NCBI RefSeq assembly: GCF_014171595.1 | Contig: NZ_CP050451.1 | Coordinates: forward strand, 558,001 to 622,000 | Origin: Massilia sp. Se16.2.3 | GTDB taxonomy: Bacteria; Pseudomonadota; Gammaproteobacteria; Burkholderiales; Burkholderiaceae_D | DNA: 64,000 nucleotides | Reading direction: 5' to 3' | In this document: positions 58,498-64,000 of the stretch, one piece after another | Position numbering within the stretch: position 1 is the first letter of the stretch | Layout: every line of letters starts with the position of its first letter | The notes under the pieces: generated by a model | What the model was told of the DNA's origin: nothing | The model's database searches: none | What the model saw: the letters and a program-made list of their open reading frames with translations, nothing else | Position numbers and translations under genes: made by a program

Positions 58498-58560
58498 TTT
58501 GTGTTGCTGCAAGCTCTTAATTGATTCTCAAGATTCGTAAATTCACGGAGTGGGGTTGGT

Positions 58561-59175
58561 ATGAGTAATGAAAAGCAGGTCGATTCAGGCCGGCGTGGGC
58601 TGCTCGTCGCCACATGTGCGGCGGGTGGCGTCGTCGGTGTGGCCACGGCAGGTGCACTGGTCAGTACGTTCCAACCGTCCGAGCGCGCCAAGGCCGCCGG
58701 CGCTCCGGTCGAAGTCGATATCTCCGACGTCAAGCCGGGAGAGATGAAGGTCGTCGAGTGGCGCGGCAAGCCGGTGTGGATCTTGCGCCGTACGCCGGAA
58801 ATGCTCGCCAGCATCCCGAAAAACAACGACCTGGTGGCCGACCCGAACTCCGAGAAGGTCTACCAGATCGATATGCCGGAATACGCGAAAAACGAATTCC
58901 GTTCCCGCAAGGAGCACCAGGAAGTCCTGGTCACCGTCGGCATCTGCTCGCACCTGGGCTGCTCGCCCTCCTCCCGTTTTGCCGAAGGCCCGCAGCCGAA
59001 CCTGCCGGACAACTGGCACGGCGGCTTCCTGTGCCCCTGCCATGGCTCGACCTTCGACCTGTCGGCACGCGTGTTCAAGAACAAGCCGGCGCCGACGAAC
59101 CTGGACATCCCGCCTTACATGTACATGACCGACACCCGCATCGTGATCGGCAAAGACGAGAAAGGCGAGGCATAA
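58561..59175 (+). CDS. petA: Ubiquinol-cytochrome c reductase, Rieske iron-sulfur subunit
   Basis: The 2Fe-2S subunit of cytochrome bc1, moving electrons from ubiquinol to cytochrome c1. A twin-arginine-like start (DSGRRGLLVATCAAGGVVG) with a membrane helix anchors the chain. The cluster ligands are in CSHLGCSPSS and CPCHGSTFDL. 204 residues, intact. It begins the petABC operon; petB starts 1 bp after its stop. Confidence 0.97.
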   Translation: MSNEKQVDSGRRGLLVATCAAGGVVGVATAGALVSTFQPSERAKAAGAPVEVDISDVKPGEMKVVEWRGKPVWILRRTPEMLASIPKNNDLVADPNSEKVYQIDMPEYAKNEFRSRKEHQEVLVTVGICSHLGCSPSSRFAEGPQPNLPDNWHGGFLCPCHGSTFDLSARVFKNKPAPTNLDIPPYMYMTDTRIVIGKDEKGEA

Positions 59176-59176
59176 C

Positions 59177-60586
59177 ATGGGCGGCCCATTCAAGGAAACC
59201 AAGCTGCCGGCCGCCGCGCCGGCCGGCCACAAGGCGCTGGCCTGGATCGACGACCGCTTCCCGCTGTCGAAGCTCTGGAATGACCAGTGGGGCAAGTACT
59301 ACGCCCCGAAGAATTTCAATATCTGGTACCTGTTCGGCTCGCTGGCGATGCTGATCCTGGTACTGCAGATCGTCACCGGCATCTTCCTGACGATGCATTA
59401 CAAGCCGGACGCCAACCTGGCCTTCGGTTCGGTCGAATACATCATGCGTGAAGTACCGTCGGGCTGGCTGGTGCGCTACATGCACTCGACAGGCGCATCG
59501 GCGTTCTTCATCGTCGTCTACCTGCATATGACCCGTGGCCTGCTCTACGGTTCCTACCGCAAGCCGCGCGAGTTGATCTGGCTCTTCGGTTTCGCAATCT
59601 TCCTGTGCCTGATGGCCGAGGCCTTCTTCGGCTACCTGCTGCCATGGGGCCAAATGTCGTACTGGGGTGCGCAGGTGATCGTCAACCTGTTCGGCGCCAT
59701 CCCCGTGATCGGCCCGGACCTGTCGCTGTGGATCCGCGGCGATTACGTGGTGTCGGATGCGACCCTGAACCGCTTCTTCGCCTTCCACGTCATCGCCCTC
59801 CCGCTGGTGCTGCTGGGCCTGGTTGCAGCGCACTTGATCGCCCTGCACGAAGTCGGCTCGCTGAACCCGGACGGCATCGAAGTAAAAGAAAACCTGGGCC
59901 CCGACGGCCATCCGCTGGACGCCATTCCGTCGCATCCGTACTACACGACGAAGGACTTGTTCGGCGTCTCGATGTTCCTGCTGATCTTCTCGGCGGTCGT
60001 GTTCTTCGCGCCTGAGATGGGCGGCTACTTCCTCGAGTACAACAACTTCATCCCGGCCGATTCGATGAAGACGCCGCCGCACATCGCGCCGACCTGGTAC
60101 TTCACGCCGTTCTACTCGGTGCTGCGCGCGACGACCGAGGATTTCATCCTGATCCTGATCGCCGCGATCGTGCTGTACGTCGCCTTCGTCTGGATGAAAT
60201 CGCGTCTGTCCTTCATGAAAAAGGTGCTCGTTGCCGCGATCGCCCTGGTACTGATCATCGGCATGCTGACGCTGGAAGCGAAATTCTGGGGTGTGGTCCT
60301 GTTTGGCTCCTCGGTCGTGATCCTGGCCCTCCTGCCGTGGCTGGATCATTCGCCGGTGAAGTCGATCCGCTACCGTCCGAGCTGGCACAAGTGGGTGTAC
60401 CTGGTGTTCGGCGCTGCTTTCGTGACGCTGGGCTACCTCGGCACCCAGGCGCCGACCCCGGCCGCTGGTGTCGTGTCGCAGGTGTGCACGCTGTTGTACT
60501 TCAGCTTCTTCCTCCTGATGCCATGGTGGAGCGCCGCCGGCCAATTCAAGCCGGTTCCGAAGCGCGTGACTTTCCAGCCGCATTGA
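59177..60586 (+). CDS. petB: Ubiquinol-cytochrome c reductase, cytochrome b subunit
   Basis: Eight-helix membrane subunit with two b hemes and the Qo and Qi quinone sites. Heme-ligand histidines lie in VRYMHSTGASAFFIVVYLHM and AFHVIALPLVLLGLVAAHLI; the Qo motif is PDxW-type (the family PEWY region reads APTWYFTPFYSVLR). 469 residues, slightly long owing to an extended C-terminal hydrophobic part. Second gene of petABC. Intact. Confidence 0.96.
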   Translation: MGGPFKETKLPAAAPAGHKALAWIDDRFPLSKLWNDQWGKYYAPKNFNIWYLFGSLAMLILVLQIVTGIFLTMHYKPDANLAFGSVEYIMREVPSGWLVRYMHSTGASAFFIVVYLHMTRGLLYGSYRKPRELIWLFGFAIFLCLMAEAFFGYLLPWGQMSYWGAQVIVNLFGAIPVIGPDLSLWIRGDYVVSDATLNRFFAFHVIALPLVLLGLVAAHLIALHEVGSLNPDGIEVKENLGPDGHPLDAIPSHPYYTTKDLFGVSMFLLIFSAVVFFAPEMGGYFLEYNNFIPADSMKTPPHIAPTWYFTPFYSVLRATTEDFILILIAAIVLYVAFVWMKSRLSFMKKVLVAAIALVLIIGMLTLEAKFWGVVLFGSSVVILALLPWLDHSPVKSIRYRPSWHKWVYLVFGAAFVTLGYLGTQAPTPAAGVVSQVCTLLYFSFFLLMPWWSAAGQFKPVPKRVTFQPH

Positions 60587-60613
60587 TTCCAGGACTCGAG
60601 CACAAGGACAACC

Positions 60614-61375
60614 ATGAACTTCATGAAGAAACTGATCGCAGTCCTGGCGCTGGTGCCGGGACTGGCCTGCGCGAGCGAAGGCGGCTTCCCGCTCGACCGC
60701 GCCCCTGAACGTAGCGACATGGCGTCGCTGCAAAACGGCGCCAAGCTGTTCGTCAACTATTGCCTCAATTGCCACTCGGCATCAGCGATGCGCTACAATC
60801 GCCTGCGCGATCTTGGCCTGAGCGACGACCAGATCAAGGCAAACTTGTTGTTTTCAGCAGACAAGGTTGGCGAGATGATGACCACGGCAATGCGCCCGGC
60901 CGATGCGAAGGCCTGGTTCGGCGCAGTGCCACCGGACTTGTCGGTGATCGCCCGTGCGAAATCGTCGCCGGCAGGCAGCGGTGCCGATTATCTGTACACC
61001 TACCTGCGTACCTTCTACAAGGACGACACGCGTCCGACCGGGTGGAACAATATGGTCGTGCCGAACGTGGCGATGCCGCACGCGATGTGGCAGCTGCAGG
61101 GCGTGCGTACCCCAAAGATGACGGAAATGCCGGACCCGCACGAGCACGGCAAGACCATCCACAAGTTCGCCGGCTGGGAACAGGTGGCACCGGGTGCGAT
61201 GAATGCGCAGGAGTTCGACACCGCAACGGCTGACCTGGTTGCTTACCTCAGCTGGATGGCTGAGCCAGCGCAAGGAACGCGCAAAAAACTGGGGGCGATC
61301 GTCGTGATTTTCCTGGCAATCTTCTCCTTCCTGGCCTGGCGTTTGAACGAGTCGTACTGGAAAGACGTGAAGTAA
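60614..61375 (+). CDS. petC: Ubiquinol-cytochrome c reductase, cytochrome c1 subunit
   Basis: Membrane-anchored c-type cytochrome of the bc1 complex. A signal peptide (LIAVLALVPGLACA) is followed by the heme motif CLNCH in FVNYCLNCHSASAMRYN, the Met axial-ligand region (VPNVAMPHAMW) and a C-terminal membrane anchor (LGAIVVIFLAIFSFLAW). 253 residues, intact. Third gene of petABC; a terminator follows. Confidence 0.96.
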   Translation: MNFMKKLIAVLALVPGLACASEGGFPLDRAPERSDMASLQNGAKLFVNYCLNCHSASAMRYNRLRDLGLSDDQIKANLLFSADKVGEMMTTAMRPADAKAWFGAVPPDLSVIARAKSSPAGSGADYLYTYLRTFYKDDTRPTGWNNMVVPNVAMPHAMWQLQGVRTPKMTEMPDPHEHGKTIHKFAGWEQVAPGAMNAQEFDTATADLVAYLSWMAEPAQGTRKKLGAIVVIFLAIFSFLAWRLNESYWKDVK

Positions 61376-61384
61376 TTCGTTTTC

Positions 61385-61420
61385 ATTGCCCGCTTGGCTA
61401 TAATACGGGCAATCATTTTT
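61385..61420 (+). terminator. petABC terminator overlapping the sspA promoter
   Basis: ATTGCCCG (61385-61392) and CGGGCAAT (61406-61413) form a perfect 8-bp stem followed by CATTTTT. Its loop contains a perfect TATAAT (61399-61404), which is placed correctly to be the -10 for sspA (start codon 70 bp on). One sequence may thus end petABC and start sspA. Confidence 0.7.
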
Positions 61421-61421
61421 C

Positions 61422-61448
61422 GGGGTGAGTCGCTTGGCGCTTCACCCC
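61422..61448 (+). promoter_or_regulatory. Hairpin in the sspA leader
   Basis: GGGGTGA and TCACCCC form a 7-bp stem with a 13-base loop followed by TTTGTTTCTT, directly after the predicted sspA start site. It may be a second terminator for readthrough from petABC or a leader attenuator. Confidence 0.45.
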
Positions 61449-61473
61449 TTTGTTTCTTAAGGAACTATAAACC

Positions 61474-62085
61474 ATGATGGTTCTCTACTCCGGCACCACG
61501 TGCCCGTTCTCCCAACGCTGCCGCCTGGTCCTGTTCGAAAAGGGCATGGACTTCGAGGTCCGTGACGTCGACCTGTTCAACAAGCCGGAAGACATCTCCA
61601 CGATGAACCCGTATGGCCAGGTACCAATCCTGGTCGAGCGCGAACTGATCCTGTACGAATCGAACATCATCAACGAGTACATCGACGAGCGTTTCCCGCA
61701 CCCGCAGCTGATGCCGGCCGACCCGCTGATGCGCGCCCGTGCCCGCCTGATGCTGTTCAACTTCGAGAAAGAACTCTTCGTTCACGTGCACGTCCTCGAA
61801 GGCGACCGCAACAAGACGAACGAGAAGGCCCACGACAAGGCACGCGCGGAAATCCGCGACCGCCTGACCACGCTGGCCCCGCTGTTCCTGAAGAACAAGT
61901 ACATGCTGGGCGACGAGTTCTCGATGCTCGACGTCGCGATCGCGCCGCTGCTGTGGCGCCTGGACCATTACGGCATCGAACTGTCGAAAACGGCAGCCCC
62001 GCTGATGAAGTATGCCGAGCGCATCTTCTCGCGTCCGGCCTATATCGAAGCGCTGACCCCGTCCGAAAAGGTCATGCGCCGCTGA
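61474..62085 (+). CDS. sspA: Stringent starvation protein A, glutathione S-transferase fold
   Basis: RNA polymerase-associated protein of the GST fold that helps stationary-phase and acid survival. The 203-residue chain has the N-terminal thioredoxin-like domain (MVLYSGTTCPFSQRCRLVLF, then MNPYGQVPILVERELILYES) and the all-helical C-domain (YMLGDEFSMLDVAIAPLLWR). SspA does not use glutathione, and the CPFSQRC motif is usual in the family. It is followed by sspB as in many proteobacteria, though 255 bp away. Ribosome site AAGGA. Confidence 0.93.
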   Translation: MMVLYSGTTCPFSQRCRLVLFEKGMDFEVRDVDLFNKPEDISTMNPYGQVPILVERELILYESNIINEYIDERFPHPQLMPADPLMRARARLMLFNFEKELFVHVHVLEGDRNKTNEKAHDKARAEIRDRLTTLAPLFLKNKYMLGDEFSMLDVAIAPLLWRLDHYGIELSKTAAPLMKYAERIFSRPAYIEALTPSEKVMRR

Positions 62086-62340
62086 TTCCAGGGCAGTCAG
62101 GCGTGGTGCCGCATGCCGCGGCGCGCGCCTGTCGTATCCGTACTTCGTTTTACCCGCGTCACTGTTATTGTTACCCCAACCCGCAGGCGGCGACGCCTTG
62201 CGGTGAATCGCAGTAGACTGGCCCTACGCATCTTGCATAGCGCATCTTGCAGCAGCCTGCGCACGGCAGGCTTCAGGGCGACAGTCACGGCCCTTACCCG
62301 TTTGCCGGTTCATCCGCGGATCCTTGTTTACTGATTGCAC

Positions 62341-62823
62341 ATGCCTGATATTTCCACCAAACCCTACCTGCTGCGCGCCATTTACGAATGGTGCACCGAC
62401 AGTGGTTTCACGCCGTATCTCGCAGTGAAGGTTGACGCGGCCACGACGGTTCCGATGGAATACGTCAGGAAAGGCGAGATCATCCTGAACATCAGTTATG
62501 GCGCGACCTCGGGCCTGAAAATGGACAACGACGCCATCCAGTTCCGTGCCCGCTTTGCCGGTGTCTCGCGCGAAATCTATGTGCCGGTACAAAATGTGCT
62601 GGCGATCTACGCCAACGAGAATGGCCAGGGCATGGCCTTCGACGTCAGCACCACCGCCGCCGAGATGCCGCCACCCGCCGAGGAAGCTGCCGCCTCCCCT
62701 GGCCTGTCGGCCGTGCCTGGTGTGACGAGCGAGACGCCGTCCACGACGCTGTCGCATTCCCCCGACGGCGACGACGAGCCGCCGAAAAAAGGCGGCCGCC
62801 CGACGCTGACTCGGATTAAATAG
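62341..62823 (+). CDS. sspB: ClpXP protease specificity-enhancing factor SspB
   Basis: Adaptor that brings ssrA-tagged proteins to ClpXP. The 160-residue chain has the folded substrate-binding domain (about 1-110; TKPYLLRAIYEWCTDSGFTP, SREIYVPVQNVLAIYANENG), an acidic, disordered linker and a basic C-terminal tail (KKGGRPTLTRIK) that docks on ClpX. ATG 62341 was chosen; a TTG two codons before is in frame. Its end overlaps the promoter region of the tRNA-Thr gene. Confidence 0.95.
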   Translation: MPDISTKPYLLRAIYEWCTDSGFTPYLAVKVDAATTVPMEYVRKGEIILNISYGATSGLKMDNDAIQFRARFAGVSREIYVPVQNVLAIYANENGQGMAFDVSTTAAEMPPPAEEAAASPGLSAVPGVTSETPSTTLSHSPDGDDEPPKKGGRPTLTRIK

Positions 62824-62826
62824 CGT

Positions 62827-62832
62827 TATAAT
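62827..62832 (+). promoter_or_regulatory. Candidate -10 of the tRNA-Thr promoter
   Basis: A perfect TATAAT 18 bp before the tRNA 5' end, just after the sspB stop. CTGACT about 15 bp upstream, inside sspB, is a possible -35. Confidence 0.45.
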
Positions 62833-62850
62833 TCCTGCCGTACAGATTAC

Positions 62851-62926
<76 letters not shown>

Positions 62927-62936
62927 CTAGCGTAGT

Positions 62937-62969
62937 CAAAAAGCCCAGCCCTTACCGGCTGGGCTTTTT
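62937..62969 (+). terminator. Rho-independent terminator of tRNA-Thr
   Basis: AAAAAGCCCAGCC and GGCTGGGCTTTTT form a 13-bp stem with a six-base loop and a T run. Confidence 0.93.
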
Positions 62970-63195
62970 GCTTATAGGGCTGCGCGCTTTCCTTAGCGCG
63001 GCAGGTACAGGTGGCTGGGCAGTACGAGGGCAGCGGCTGTGCGGGCTGTGGGGCAAATTCGGATGCTCGATCGTCGATACCGGGTATATCGTTTACGCAG
63101 CTCACGCCGCATATTGTGCAGCCCGTCGCACGGCGCGCGCAGCGCGCAAGGTAGCCCTTTACAGTGTTTCCATCGATTCCCATACGGAGACCACC

Positions 63196-63964
63196 ATGAA
63201 CAAACTGCTCGGCACCACCCTGATGGCATCGCTTTTCACGCTGAGTGCGGGCGCTGCCTGCGCGGCTGACCTGGTGCGCGAGACACGCGCCGTCGACACC
63301 CGCGTCACGCGAGTCAAGCTCGACGGCGTGGTCGACCTGCTTGTGCGGCAAGGCGCGCAGGCCTCGCTCGTGGTGGCGGGCGAGCGTGCCGATGTGGCGC
63401 GCGTGACGACCCGCCAGCGGGGAGAGACGCTGGAAATCGGCACCGAGAAACGCAACAACTATAGCCTTGGCCGCAATCCAAAACTGCGTGCCGAACTGAC
63501 AGTGCCGAACCTTGCCGAGTTCGTCTCGGAAGGCGTGGGTGCAAGCACGGTCAGCGGTTTCGGCGGCGACAAGATCGTCGTCTCCCTGGACGGAGCCGGC
63601 GCTATCACGCTCAATGGCAACTACCGGAATATCGACGCCCGCCTGGGTGGCGTGGGCAGCATGACGATCGACGCGGCCAAGGCCGAGCGTATGGACCTGG
63701 CACTGCGCGGCGCGGGGCAGCTGGCCGTGACCGGGCAGACGCGCACCTTGCACGCCACCCTCGCCGGCGTAGGGGAACCTCGATGCGGAAAAGCTGCGCG
63801 CCGATACCGTGAACCTCGACCTGAGCGGCCTCGGCGGCGCAAGCGTGTATGCCAGCACGGCGGCGAACCTGAACCTGAGCGGCATGGGTTCGGCCACGGT
63901 GTACGGCAAACCGGCGCAGCGCAATGCCACGACCGATGGCATGGGCAAGGTGAGCTGGCGCTAA
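63196..63964 (+). CDS. DUF2807 / head-GIN domain exported protein (one frameshift)
   Basis: A putative periplasmic auto-transporter adhesin-like protein of about 255 residues. Signal peptide NKLLGTTLMASLFTLSAGAA leads into a right-handed beta-helix of GIN repeats (VSEGVGASTVSGF, VSLDGAGAITLNGN, ARLGGVGSMTIDA). After LHATLAGVG the frame slips in a G4 run near 63776. Removing one G gives LDAEKLRADTVNLDLSGLGG and a natural end GMGKVSWR with TAA at 63962-63964. RBS GGAGA is 5 nt before the ATG. Function unknown. Confidence 0.85.
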
Positions 63965-64000
63965 AGGCCCGCGTGGCGGCAGCTCCTGCAGTGTGAATGC

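Noticed and set aside
62970..63195. Possible small RNA or ORF between tRNA-Thr and the DUF2807 gene.
   Set aside because: I see only short GC hairpins and no consistent coding signal or terminator.

Overview
The window is a gene-dense, GC-rich stretch of chromosome from a betaproteobacterium, most likely Oxalobacteraceae (a Massilia, Duganella or Janthinobacterium relative). The signs are the cytochrome bc1-sspA-sspB block, the metK/ahcY/holin/metF cluster with an S-adenosylhomocysteine (SAH) riboswitch, a DksA whose zinc-finger cysteines are mostly replaced, two trimeric porins of the Burkholderia/Neisseria type, and gene order. I see no prophage, insertion sequence, CRISPR array or rRNA.

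Layout. 1-9.5 kb: a secreted S41 peptidase (partial), a fused indolepyruvate ferredoxin oxidoreductase with a divergent Lrp/AsnC regulator, a GNAT acetyltransferase, a membrane GGDEF protein and a CPBP-family membrane protease. 9.6-14.7 kb: CCA-adding enzyme, a glutathione S-transferase, an NDUFA9-like epimerase and a soluble lytic transglycosylase. 14.7-20 kb: a one-carbon/SAM cluster (5-formyl-THF cyclo-ligase facing metF, a small holin-like gene, ahcY and metK). 20.2-29.3 kb: two lipid A-type acyltransferases, dapF, a Sel1-repeat protein, two porins, a DUF484 protein and xerC. 29.4-36 kb: a His-rich COG0523 GTPase, dksA, a two-STAS protein, hslVU, a 66-residue protein and an XRE regulator. 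36-47.4 kb: a twelve-gene type II secretion operon on the minus strand (gspG-H-I-J-K-L-M-N-D-E-F-C). 47.6-55.5 kb: a ThiF/MoeB-like enzyme, CtpA, EnvC and GpmA on the minus strand, divergent from rhodanese, grxC, secB, an SH3 protein and gpsA. 55.5-64 kb: cupin, DUF2461, a DegS-like protease and mscL, then petABC, sspA, sspB, tRNA-Thr and a DUF2807 protein.

How genes work together. MetK, AhcY and MetF make, use and recycle SAM and its folate-borne methyl group; AhcY is preceded by a riboswitch that senses its substrate. HslV and HslU form a protease-chaperone pair behind a good heat-shock promoter. EnvC and CtpA act on the cell wall, and SecB, GrxC and GpsA sit in the same neighbourhood as in E. 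coli.

Two cautions and the main novelty. First, at least 20 conserved genes or gene parts carry single-base frameshifts, usually in short G or C runs, even in probably essential genes such as gpsA. I read these as sequence errors, not decay, and mark the affected genes. Second, the apparent DUF484-XerC fusion comes from one such base. The least-described material is in the intergenic DNA: a TA-bounded 196-bp element with long terminal inverted repeats after ahcY, GTAGGGTGGGC-type hairpin pairs at two sites (one holding a 4 x 19-bp tandem array), a 101-bp near-palindrome before the secretion operon, and a terminator-like hairpin in the metK leader.
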